55,724 nt of DNA from Nitrososphaerota archaeon (GCA_027339745.1 DAHWNW010000002.1:1-55724), one strand, 5' to 3'; positions 9,054-16,510 are shown, counted from the stretch's first letter. Numbers and translations: made by a program. Notes: generated by a model not told the origin, from the letters alone.

Positions 9054-9143
9054 GGGCCCGTAGCCCAGCACGGACAGGGCGTCAGCCTCCGAAGCTGAAG
9101 TGCGGTAGCTCAGAGACCGTGGGTTCGAATCCCACCGGGCCCG
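9054..9143 (+). tRNA. tRNA-Arg (anticodon CCG) with a predicted 15-nt intron in the variable loop
   Basis: Acceptor GGGCCCG/CGGGCCC, D stem GCCC/GGGC, anticodon stem TCAGC/GCTGA closing loop CTCCGAA (anticodon CCG), T arm GTGGG-TTCGAAT-CCCAC, discriminator G. The region between anticodon and T stems is 20 nt, where tRNA-Arg needs 5. Removing 9101-9115 leaves AGACC and a standard 75-nt tRNA. It is not Ser or Leu, because the loop reads CCG and the long arm makes no variable stem. The archaeal splicing motif fits exactly at both ends of the insert. Confidence 0.85.
9101..9115 (+). other. predicted non-canonical tRNA intron (bulge-helix-bulge)
   Basis: Exon bases CTGA (9095-9098) pair with intron bases TCAG (9110-9113) as the 4-bp central helix. 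The flanking 3-nt bulges are AG^T and AG^A, cut after the second base. The intron core GCGGTAGC closes as a GC/GC mini-hairpin with loop GGTA. The outer exon helix is weak, as is common for relaxed motifs at non-canonical positions. Confidence 0.7.
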
Positions 9144-9146
9144 CTA
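9131..9146 (+). repeat. att-like direct repeat, tRNA copy
   Basis: The 3' strand of the T stem, the acceptor strand, the discriminator and three further bases of tRNA-Arg. It matches 14164-14179 at 15 of 16 positions, including the bases beyond the tRNA. Confidence 0.6.
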
Positions 9147-9196
9147 CAATTTTGTATCGGAACCCCCCGTTAAATTCGGCCTCCCACCAGAAGGGA

Positions 9197-9618
9197 ATGG
9201 ACGAAGCGGTCTAGGGAAGGACCGGGCACACTCGCCTCCTGGCCGATAGCGAGTCGAGGAGGTGGTACGACAACGTTCGAAGGGGCTCTCCGATAACCGC
9301 AGACGTCTGCCTCAGAAGGCTCGGTAGCTCGTGCCAGAGGAAGGGCATCAACACAGGGGAGATGCTCGAACATGCAAGGGGCGACGGAGGTGGGCCCTCA
9401 ACTTCCTGGCCGACCTCGTCAAAGAGCTGGAGGGCGAGAAGAAGGCCGGGAGCCGCATTGCACCCAATGTTAAGGTGGTCAAGTCGTGGCTGTCTCACAA
9501 CGGCGTGGACGTCAAGGGAAGACTCCGAATTAGAGGAGCCCACAACTTTGGCAGCAACAATGGACTCCTCACCAGACTACGCGAAGGCCGAATCCGGAGG
9601 AGGCGGCTCGGGCCTTGA
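9197..9618 (+). pseudogene. tyrosine recombinase/integrase remnant, N-terminal part
   Basis: From ATG 9197, MDEAV is followed by TAG at 9212. The same frame then reads WYDNVRRGSPITADV and LRRLGSSCQRKGI up to about 9385, where the match moves one frame to NFLADLVKELEGEKKAGS and VVKSWLSHNGVDVKGR. Joined, these resemble the core-binding (SAM-like) domain of thaumarchaeal XerC/D-type integrases. The catalytic domain with its R-H-R-Y residues is absent before the next gene. It therefore carries an early stop, one frameshift and a 3' truncation. Position directly behind a tRNA supports an integrase origin. Confidence 0.65.
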
Positions 9619-9698
9619 TCAGTGAGTCAAAGGATTGTAATGGTGTTTCATCTGGTGCTCGGCCGGCAAACGAACGAGACTGCATGAATCGGCGGGCG

Positions 9699-12600
9699 TC
9701 AGGATTCGATTGCGTTGATGATGTCTTGAGCGAAATCGGTCAGCACCTGGGCCTGCTGCTGCGTGATGTGTTTCCCGGCCTGTGCGTTCACCTCGTTGAT
9801 GAAAGCATTGAGCTGGTTGGTGGCGATGGCGTTCTGACCTGCTTGAAGGGAATCCATGGCCGCGCTCAGTTTCGCGTCTAAGCTGACTTTGATGCCATTG
9901 GGGATGTTCATTGAATCCTTAATGTTGATGAGGGTTTGAATCGCGTTGGCCGGCGCTTCGTAAGCTGCGGTCGCGACGTGAGGGCCCGTCATCGTCACTG
10001 TGATTGTTTCGGACAACTGCGTCTGGTTGACTCCGTCCACCTCCCAGTTCACGAAGACGTACCCCGTCACGTTGTTTGCAGCAACGTTGACCGTGGCTCC
10101 CGCATCAAAGTATCCGGATGAGGGGGTAGGGGATGGCGACAATCCCTCCGGGTTCGTCTGCACGGTGAGGAGATATTGGACCACGTAGGATCCGGTGACT
10201 GCGTTGGCGCTTGAGACCGTAAACCCAGAGGATGGACCGCTCACCCCGGCTAGGCCATACCTTACCCCCGCCTCCGTACTGCCGACGTAGGGCTGGAAGG
10301 CGTAGGTGATTGTCGCTCCGCCGTCAGCATAGAACGAGCCACCGTTGGGGCCCAAGGTCTGGGTGCCTGCTGGTTGCCCGTTGCTGACCGTGACTGACAC
10401 GAGTTCGCCAGAGGCGTCCGAGGCCAGGCCACTCGCCGAGAAGCTCTGGAGATACTGTGTCTTGTAAGTCGCGTCGATGAATCCGGGCCCGATTACGGTG
10501 AAGGTCCCAGTCTGGGACGATGCGAGCCCCGAGGTCCCGGTCCAGACATACCGGTCACCAGAGGTCCCCTGAATTGGAGAATAGTACGAATAGGTGAGAG
10601 AATTCCCGGAGAGGAAGAGTACCGAGGCGGGGAGCTGTGACTCCTGATAACCTATACCGTTCACCGTCAGTACCGTCGCGGAGCCAGTGTCTGTGCTCAT
10701 GCCCTCTGTCACCAAGCTCACCTGATACTGCTGCGCCCAAATCCAGGTGATGGAAGAAGGCGAGTCGATGTCGAAGAGGACCGAGCAGTGGGTCCTGGAA
10801 CTTGTGATGGCTGAAGGGACCGGACAGGAACCTCCTGAAGGGGCGCTCCCTGAGCCAGCGAACGACGATACGACGTCCTGAACCCCGAACGCTTCCCCAA
10901 TCGGAAAGTAGGAGTCGGTGGCGTTGATCTGCGTTCCCGCGTTGTACCAGCCGCTCGCAGGCGAAGGCGAGCTCAGCACCGACACGAGTTGCGAGTAGTC
11001 AGAGGACACCGCGGAGCTGTCCTGGGTGCTGCTGAAGTAGTACTGGGTGACGTAGTTCCCGGTTACTGTGCTGCACTGGGTCGTGATCGTGAGAGGTGGG
11101 GCGAGCTGCGCTCCACCGCAACCGGTGAAGGAGGAGAGGGCGTACTGCTTGCCCGTGCCCGCTGGGACGGTCGCCTCGTAGGCGACGGGGTTCTCGCCAT
11201 AGGTTCCCCAGACCGTGACGGGGAGCTGGGAGACGCTGTAGTTCGTGCCTGCGATGTTCAAGACAGGAGCCGTGGCGTCGCTTCCCACGCCGCTGCTCTG
11301 CAGCGTCAGTGGAAGCAGCACTATGCCCCCGGTCGCGGGGTTGTAGTTCGGGAAGCCGCTAGCTCCCGAGTAGGTCGTGTTGATCTCTATCTGACCGGTC
11401 GCCTGAGGGAGGGTGAGTTTGACCGAGCAGGCGCTGGGCATTATGAGGTACTGCTGGTTAGAAGGGGGCGGCAGTTTTGCGAGCGTGCAGGACGCGGCGC
11501 TCAGCTGCCCTCCTGACGGCCCAGAGTATGTCCAGGCCACACTGCCGAGCGGAGTCCCTTCGTGCGCGGTGTCAGTCACGGTAGCAGTGCAGGCGGTCTG
11601 GAAGCCTGGAGTCGCGATGACCGGGTCAGGCGAGCAGGAGACCGAGACTGCGGCCGGGTCGTACAGCGCAAGAGGCTCGCTTTGGTAGTTGATCGGTTCC
11701 TGCACGCACTTGTGGCTAGAGTAGCCTGGCAGCGGGCAGCCGCTCCCGGGAAAGAGGGCCCAGCCGCTGACTCCTATGGTCGGCGACCCTACGCTTTCTC
11801 CCTCGAGTGCGTAGGCGGTGGGGAACTGGCATGAGAAGCTGCCTTGCGTTACCGGGCAGAACTCGGTGAAGCCGGGATCGCTGAGCTCGGCTACACCGTC
11901 GGACACGAACTGGAGGCCCGAGGGTCCGTATTGGGTGAAGCCGATGTTGGTGCCCGTGACGTTGACGTTCGACGGGAGATTGTTGGCAAAGACCACGTCG
12001 GGGCTCACGGTCGCCCCTCCCACGAAGAGCAGCGAGGTTGCTGTGTCTCCGGAGGGCCCGTTGCCCGTGGCCAAAAGGTCGTAGGTCCCAGGAGGCAGAG
12101 GCGGGATGGTCACCGCGCAGGAATTGAAGCCGCCTGTGGGTTCGAATCCGCCCAGGGTATTGAGAGTAGAGCAGCTGCCCAGGACCTTTCCCTGGACGCT
12201 TAAGGTGACGTAGTGATCCTCGAGCGAGAAGCCCGTGCCGTTGACTTTGATGGCTGTCCCAGGCGGCCCCGAGAGCGGATTAGATGAGACTATTGGGTAG
12301 ACCGCGAGTGTGCCGCTCTGGGTGTCCAGGGCATTGTTCCCCTCCCCGTATATGGTGAGCGCTTCGCCTAGCTGGACGTTAGGCGGAATCGTCAGGTAGC
12401 AGCTGAAGATGCCTTGGGAGGCAGGGCAGGTTTCGGTCTGTCCCGCCCCGCTCGTTATGTAGACATTGACTGCGGTGTCGTCATACTGGTAGCCGTAGCC
12501 GGTGACCTTCACCGTCTGCCCAGGAAAGACCGCCGCGGGGTCGAAGGAGAGCGGGTACTGGCCCGGGACGCTCAAGACGGTGCTCGCCTGATATATGTCT

Positions 12601-13733
12601 GAGGGGCCTGTGGCTTTCACGAAGTACGGGCCCGGGGGCAGGGTCATGCCTGCGTCAATCGAGCATGCGAAGGCTCCGGCGGACGCTACGCAAGCATTCT
12701 GCAGAAACACGTTGTAATAGCCCGGCCCCGGCTGGTCGATCTGCACATCCACGTGGCTGTCTGACGTGGAAAAGCCGAACCCGCTGACCTGGAACTGCGA
12801 ACCAGAGACGCTCGCGGTGATAGAGGGGGGCGTGATTAGGAAGTCTGCGGAATAGCTCTTGTCGGGAATTCCGTAGGGGAAGTAGGCCGAAACCGTCATC
12901 GTATGGATGCCCGTGCTGTTGTTGGGGACGGAGAAGGTGCATGAGCCTCCTCCGGCCTGTCCAACGTCTCCGTCTGGGACGGGGAGGCAATTCGTGTTGA
13001 ACTTGAAGAGTATGGCGTCCATAAGAAGGTACTGGCCATCCCAGTTGTAGTCCGCGGTTATGTCGCAGATGCCCCCATACTTGGAGATGAAACAGCCGAA
13101 CCAGCCATCGCCGTATACTGTTACCGTTGTGCCCGGTGAGCCTTCGTTCGGAACCAGCCCCATCCCGTCGAGGACGGAGAATTGAGTGGTGGCAATGTCG
13201 TTGGAGTTGCCGTCAGCGTACAGGGCACCGAGCTCATCGCCAGCGCAACTATCAGGGGTTGAGCACGGATTGGCGTACTTGGGGAGCGCAGGCACGATGA
13301 AGAGGCAATCGAAGGAGCCTTCTGTGACAGGGCAGTCGCCGGCAGGGACGTTGCCGCTCGTCTCGACGACGCCGTTGGCAGGGCAGAGGTAGGTCCCCTG
13401 CGGGGGTGCGTATCCCGGAGCGCTCCTCGAGCAATCAGTGCCTGTCACGGCCGTGAAATACCAGACTTCCAGTCCCTGGAGCACGCTGACGTTGACATAC
13501 TGGTCAGAGCTTGAGAAGCCGATGCCTACGATGCTTACAATCGAACCGGGTGCTGCATTTGGAGTAGAGACCGTGACCGAAGGGCCCGTTTGTGCGTGCG
13601 CCGGTGAAGCGGCCAAGGAAAGGAAGATGAAAGACGACCCCAGCAACAGAAAGAGAGTCAGTACGGAGAAGCTGGGCTTGGGGAGCGACAGTTTCGCCGT
13701 TAACACTCTCGGCTCCAAGAGCGACCCCGGCAT
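9699..13733 (-). CDS. large secreted Ig-like/IPT-repeat protein with C-terminal FIMAH-like domain
   Basis: 1344 residues, probably exported and cell-surface associated. A signal peptide with a hydrophobic core at about 23-45 ends near AHAQ. Residues about 50-690 hold five or six IPT/TIG-like beta domains, recognisable by PGxxVxVxGxGF segments such as PGTAIKVNGTGF. Several contain a C-x8-C hairpin (CPVTEGSFDC and three relatives). An Ig-like segment and repeats of the form NGxGYxxSQLPxxV follow, then an InlB-like segment ending GYVFVNWEVDG. The last 80 residues are helical and match FIMAH (NQLNAFINEVNAQAGK). No C-terminal anchor is visible. Role unknown; adhesion or surface binding is likely for this architecture. 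It is the main cargo of the tRNA-Arg island. Confidence 0.8.
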   Translation of the reverse strand: MPGSLLEPRVLTAKLSLPKPSFSVLTLFLLLGSSFIFLSLAASPAHAQTGPSVTVSTPNAAPGSIVSIVGIGFSSSDQYVNVSVLQGLEVWYFTAVTGTDCSRSAPGYAPPQGTYLCPANGVVETSGNVPAGDCPVTEGSFDCLFIVPALPKYANPCSTPDSCAGDELGALYADGNSNDIATTQFSVLDGMGLVPNEGSPGTTVTVYGDGWFGCFISKYGGICDITADYNWDGQYLLMDAILFKFNTNCLPVPDGDVGQAGGGSCTFSVPNNSTGIHTMTVSAYFPYGIPDKSYSADFLITPPSITASVSGSQFQVSGFGFSTSDSHVDVQIDQPGPGYYNVFLQNACVASAGAFACSIDAGMTLPPGPYFVKATGPSDIYQASTVLSVPGQYPLSFDPAAVFPGQTVKVTGYGYQYDDTAVNVYITSGAGQTETCPASQGIFSCYLTIPPNVQLGEALTIYGEGNNALDTQSGTLAVYPIVSSNPLSGPPGTAIKVNGTGFSLEDHYVTLSVQGKVLGSCSTLNTLGGFEPTGGFNSCAVTIPPLPPGTYDLLATGNGPSGDTATSLLFVGGATVSPDVVFANNLPSNVNVTGTNIGFTQYGPSGLQFVSDGVAELSDPGFTEFCPVTQGSFSCQFPTAYALEGESVGSPTIGVSGWALFPGSGCPLPGYSSHKCVQEPINYQSEPLALYDPAAVSVSCSPDPVIATPGFQTACTATVTDTAHEGTPLGSVAWTYSGPSGGQLSAASCTLAKLPPPSNQQYLIMPSACSVKLTLPQATGQIEINTTYSGASGFPNYNPATGGIVLLPLTLQSSGVGSDATAPVLNIAGTNYSVSQLPVTVWGTYGENPVAYEATVPAGTGKQYALSSFTGCGGAQLAPPLTITTQCSTVTGNYVTQYYFSSTQDSSAVSSDYSQLVSVLSSPSPASGWYNAGTQINATDSYFPIGEAFGVQDVVSSFAGSGSAPSGGSCPVPSAITSSRTHCSVLFDIDSPSSITWIWAQQYQVSLVTEGMSTDTGSATVLTVNGIGYQESQLPASVLFLSGNSLTYSYYSPIQGTSGDRYVWTGTSGLASSQTGTFTVIGPGFIDATYKTQYLQSFSASGLASDASGELVSVTVSNGQPAGTQTLGPNGGSFYADGGATITYAFQPYVGSTEAGVRYGLAGVSGPSSGFTVSSANAVTGSYVVQYLLTVQTNPEGLSPSPTPSSGYFDAGATVNVAANNVTGYVFVNWEVDGVNQTQLSETITVTMTGPHVATAAYEAPANAIQTLINIKDSMNIPNGIKVSLDAKLSAAMDSLQAGQNAIATNQLNAFINEVNAQAGKHITQQQAQVLTDFAQDIINAIES

Positions 13734-13878
13734 GACAATTTAGCGCGGTATGCACGTATTGCGGTCGAGTGACGAACCTGGGGATGGAATACTGTCGCAT
13801 GACGATGGGGAATTGTTATCGTGTGGTCTTCTGTCGGTCCGCCACATAACATGATACCACACTTGCGAAGCCTCACGA

Positions 13879-13886
13879 ATATAAAT
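13879..13886 (+). promoter_or_regulatory. TATA-like box upstream of candidate RNA
   Basis: GAATATAAATTCG is the most AT-rich spot of the intergenic region and a good TBP site. It is near-symmetric and could face either way. Facing right, it predicts a start near 13908. Confidence 0.35.
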
Positions 13887-13907
13887 TCGTCACGCACCGG
13901 ACTCCAG

Positions 13908-14035
13908 AGAAGTCACCGGAGCCCGAAATCCGTGTCGAACCAAGAAGAGGAGTCACACGGGTATCCGTGCGAATCCCTTCCGACCGCATGACTCCTCGTT
14001 AAGCCACTTCCCAGCGCCATCATCTTGGCGTTCTT
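13908..14035 (+). ncRNA. candidate structured RNA in intergenic region
   Basis: A perfect 9-bp stem pairs 13947-13955 (GAGGAGTCA) with 13989-13997 (TGACTCCTC). Inside it sits a 5-bp hairpin, CACGG-GTAT-CCGTG (13956-13969). A second hairpin follows at 14013-14032 (AGCGCCA/TGGCGTT, one G.T). A TATA-like box lies about 30 bp before the assumed start. No coding signal was recognised in either direction, and no known RNA family was recognised. The ends are guesses; a protein-binding cruciform is the alternative. Confidence 0.3.
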
Positions 14036-14163
14036 GACTACCGCAAAGAGTTGGGACGCAGAGTCGCAGAGTGGTGCATTGATACCAAGCTGGAATATCA
14101 TTGGATGCAATGACTAAGGGACAGGCGAATGGGAAGGGGGCCTGACACAAAAAGGTGCCTGAA

Positions 14164-14179
14164 CCCACAGGGCCCGCTA
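14164..14179 (+). repeat. att-like direct repeat, distal copy
   Basis: CCCACAGGGCCCGCTA against CCCACCGGGCCCGCTA at 9131-9146: one mismatch in 16, same orientation, with no tRNA structure around it. Confidence 0.55.
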
Positions 14180-14289
14180 GAGAACTTAACCTCGAAAGGG
14201 ATGCGGTTCAGGAGGCAGTCAAGAGCTCCTGCGACGGAGAACGAAGAGGACAAAGGAGACACCAACGCGGAGGAATTGGCGACATTAGT

Positions 14290-14765
14290 TTGAAAAAAGC
14301 AAAACGCGTGATTGTGAAGCGGGCCTCCATGCGAGACTTCGACACTCTGAGAAGGCATCGCAGTGCTTTGCATGAAGAATTGCGTCATAGAACGGACGTC
14401 GAGCATAGAAACGGCGACAGGGCCTATGGAAGACTCTTGGCCGAAATGTCAAGAAGACGGCGGTTCGTGGGGTTCCTAGCATATGTTGACGGCGACCTAG
14501 CTGGAAGCGGCTGCGTGTGGCTTAGAGAAGCGACCCCGAACCCCGTCTCCTAAGACCACTACGAATGTATGCATACCTTCTGTCAATGTACACTATTCCT
14601 GCCTATCGTAACAACGGGGTCGCGACCGCAATCATCAAGGAGGCCATGAAATGGTCGAAGGGTCATGGATATCCGACACTGTTGCTACATGCATCAGAGC
14701 AAGGGCGCCGTGTCTATTCGAAACTGGGCTTTACCGATACGCATGAAATGCGAACCAGACTATGA
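14290..14765 (+). pseudogene. GNAT acetyltransferase, broken by stop and frameshift
   Basis: The first frame, from TTG 14290, reads VKRASMRDFDTL, FVGFLAYVDGDLAGSG and VWLREATPNP, then meets TAA at 14551. Its continuation would read DHYEC. The neighbouring frame from 14565 supplies MYTIPAYRNNGVATAII, with the acetyl-CoA-binding R-x2-G-V/A turn, and GRRVYSKLGF. Together they make a normal GNAT of about 155 residues. One stop and one frame change separate the halves, so the N-acetyltransferase is probably dead. It lies just outside the distal att-like repeat. Confidence 0.7.
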
Positions 14766-14822
14766 CCGCCTGCTGTAGTAGGCTTGAACGCGGAAGAGGA
14801 AAGGACCTGCTCGGGCTGAGAC

Positions 14823-14834
14823 TCCCACCGGGCC
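14823..14834 (+). repeat. third copy of the tRNA-Arg 3'-end core
   Basis: TCCCACCGGGCC, identical over 12 bases to the tRNA-Arg T-stem/acceptor junction (9130-9141). Same orientation; located between the broken GNAT and vapC. Short, so weaker than the other two copies. Confidence 0.35.
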
Positions 14835-14855
14835 TTCCGACGAGTTGAGTGCAAC

Positions 14856-15242
14856 TTACACAATGATAACTTCAGGGAGTCCTTCGAAGTGGCTGTCGCC
14901 TGTTACCACCTTTGCCGACACGACCCTGGCTGTTGCCAGAATGATTGAGTCTGCCATTCCCTAATTCTTGACTTTTGCCTTCCGTTCATAGTTTAGCGCG
15001 CTCGCAAGCAGCGCAGTCTCCCGGTCTACGTTTGCTACCGAGGTCTTTGACGTTATGAACGCGATATCCTCCTCGAATGTTTGCCACTTTTCCCTCAGAT
15101 ACTTTTCCTTCATTTCCGCGAGGCTCAAAGCCGAAGTGGCTGCAGTTTCGCTCTCCACGGACCGGCGAGCTCTCCTTCCCGATTCAGTTCCTCTGAAATA
15201 TTCAATCCAGGCATAGGAATCTATCACATATTCATAACTCAT
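14856..15242 (-). pseudogene. vapC: VapC-type PIN toxin interrupted by in-frame TAG
   Basis: From ATG 15242 the frame opens with YVIDSYAWIEYFRG, carrying the first PIN Asp, then SLAEMKEKY with the conserved Glu. TAG at 14961-14963 ends the product after 93 residues. The same frame continues without shift as GMADSIILATARVV and VVTGDSHFEGLPE, which carry the remaining acidic residues, to TAA at 14856. Read through, it is a full 128-codon PIN ribonuclease. Truncated, it lacks half the metal site. The start overlaps the end of the antitoxin gene, as is usual for vapBC pairs. Confidence 0.75.
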
Positions 15243-15432
15243 GGAACTCACTTTCGTCTTTTGGACTGAATGGCGTCATCTTTGGATGTGCGCCGAACAT
15301 GGTCTCTGGGATGTTCTCGGCCTTATTGATGAGATGCCGTAGAGTCTCGTCCATGCTCCTTGCATGGTATTTCTTCTTGAGTTCCTCCAAGATCTTCGCT
15401 GTGTTTCTCTTCACTTCCACCGTGGCGGGCAT
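15232..15432 (-). CDS. vapB: VapB-type antitoxin
   Basis: 66 residues. The N-terminal part VEVKRNTAKILEELKKKY followed by SMDETLRHLI resembles the ribbon-helix-helix antitoxins paired with archaeal PIN toxins. The C-terminal tail is the likely toxin-binding segment. Its stop overlaps the vapC start, so the pair would be cotranscribed. The reading frame is intact although the toxin is not. A TATA-like TTAATG lies about 27 bp upstream of the ATG. Confidence 0.75.
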   Translation of the reverse strand: MPATVEVKRNTAKILEELKKKYHARSMDETLRHLINKAENIPETMFGAHPKMTPFSPKDESEFHEL

Positions 15433-15453
15433 ATCTACAGACTATGAACTATC

Positions 15454-15463
15454 GACATTAAGG
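15454..15463 (-). promoter_or_regulatory. TATA-like box of vapBC
   Basis: Minus strand GCCTTAATGT, centred about 27 bp before the vapB ATG; moderate match. Confidence 0.35.
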
Positions 15464-15613
15464 CTTGGCCGGTCGACGCGCCTCCAGAGTTGCCAATAAT
15501 CCTCGAAAGCAAGGCATTGGGTCTGCGAGAGAAACGGGGCCGATTGAGGTCTGAGCCAATACGAGCCAGGGCCCCTGCCCCGATTCTTAGGGCAGTCCAG
15601 CCCTGATTGGGAC

Positions 15614-16396
15614 CTAATAGGCGCCCCAGCCTGCGTCCGCGACCACGCAGGACCCGTTCAGGTACCTCGATTCCTGCGAGACCAAGAAAAGAGCCACGCT
15701 CGCGACTTCGGCCGGGTCCCCGACCCTCGGGAGCGTGGCCATTGTCTTGTTCAGGTTCTCCATCCCTCTCGGATTGGGGTCAGCGCTTCCCACGCCTATC
15801 GCGGTCTGCACCGCACCCAAGACGATGGCGTTGCACCTGATTCCATCTTTCCCATATGAAGCCGCTATGTTCTTGGTCAGGCCGATGAGTCCGTGTTTGG
15901 AGACCGTGTAAGCGGCCCCGGCCCTGGCGCCGAACACCCCGGCGAGGGAAGCGGTGTTCAATATGACCCCTCCTCCATGCTCGATCATCGACGGAATCGC
16001 CCTTCGGCTCGCCCTGAACGGCGCAACCAAGTTGACTGACATGACTCGGTCCCACACATCATCAGGGGTATCCACAACTGGCCTCGCCCCGTCCATGATT
16101 CCGGCGTTATTGCACAGGATGTCGATCCGCCCGAAGGAGCGCAGCGTCCCTTCTATCATCTTATCGACATCGCCCCCTACCGATAGATCGAGCACCATGC
16201 CAGAGGCTTTCTTCCCTCCGCCTACGATCTCTTCCACCACTCCGCTGACCCTAGCTGGTATCACGTCGACGGCCACGACGTTGCACCCGTTGTCCGCGAA
16301 CATCTTCGCCATGGCCCTCCCGACCCCCGATCCAGCTCCGCTGACTATCGCGATTTTCCCCTGCAGGGATGACGAAGCCCGGTCTGTCGGACCCAA
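15614..16396 (-). CDS. SDR-family NAD(P)-dependent oxidoreductase
   Basis: Classical short-chain dehydrogenase. The Rossmann motif GAGSGVGRA follows the first strand. NNAG is present, the catalytic Ser is in NTASLAG, and the Tyr/Lys pair is in YTVSKHG (Y-x3-K). The C-terminus VVADAGWGAY is the usual SDR end. Substrate not readable. The frame is open to 16510, but the chosen TTG at 16394-16396 gives a standard 260-residue protein and lies about 35 bp from a strong TATA box, so the leaderless start is preferred. The gene is divergent from the cupredoxin gene. Confidence 0.85.
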   Translation of the reverse strand: MGPTDRASSSLQGKIAIVSGAGSGVGRAMAKMFADNGCNVVAVDVIPARVSGVVEEIVGGGKKASGMVLDLSVGGDVDKMIEGTLRSFGRIDILCNNAGIMDGARPVVDTPDDVWDRVMSVNLVAPFRASRRAIPSMIEHGGGVILNTASLAGVFGARAGAAYTVSKHGLIGLTKNIAASYGKDGIRCNAIVLGAVQTAIGVGSADPNPRGMENLNKTMATLPRVGDPAEVASVALFLVSQESRYLNGSCVVADAGWGAY

Positions 16397-16427
16397 ACGC
16401 TGACCCCCGAAGACGCTCCAAGGATTT

Positions 16428-16438
16428 CGATATTTAAG
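16428..16438 (-). promoter_or_regulatory. TATA box of SDR gene
   Basis: Minus strand CTTAAATATCG, 32-42 bp upstream of the TTG at 16396. Confidence 0.5.
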
Positions 16439-16477
16439 ACCGGGCAGCGTTTTCAATCCTGAGAATCGAGCTGATTC

Positions 16478-16484
16478 CTTATAT
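16478..16484 (+). promoter_or_regulatory. TATA box of cupredoxin-bc operon
   Basis: CTTATAT, centred 30 bp upstream of the TTG start of the cupredoxin gene. Confidence 0.55.
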
Positions 16485-16510
16485 CTCGCCAGTAGCTTGG
16501 TTTTAGTCAA

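Larger units (their letters stand above)
9131..14179. mobile_element. degraded integrated element at tRNA-Arg
   Basis: The tRNA-Arg 3' end plus its flank (9131-9146) recurs in direct orientation at 14164-14179 with one mismatch. Just inside the tRNA end lies a broken tyrosine-recombinase gene. This is the usual layout of an archaeal element that entered at a tRNA gene: intact tRNA, integrase, cargo, second att copy. The cargo is one large secreted protein and a possible structured RNA. There is no replication or capsid gene, so this is a remnant. The boundaries are inferred from the repeats. Confidence 0.55.

Noticed and set aside
9054-9143. Class II tRNA (Ser or Leu) with a long variable arm
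   Set aside because: The anticodon loop reads CCG with a perfect 5-bp stem, the long arm forms no variable stem of its own, and the extra 15 nt fit a splicing motif.
13953-14168. Short minus-strand frames as a transposase remnant
   Set aside because: Translations show no transposase motif; the region is better explained by hairpin structure.
9197-15242. Recoding of TAG (pyrrolysine or readthrough) to explain the interrupted integrase and vapC
   Set aside because: The integrase also has a frameshift and lost domain, the GNAT has TAA plus a frame change, and no conserved downstream element was seen. Ordinary decay explains all of them.
9620-15610. Insertion sequence as the cause of the island
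   Set aside because: No transposase, no terminal inverted repeats and no target duplication were seen; tRNA-end repeats and an integrase fit better.
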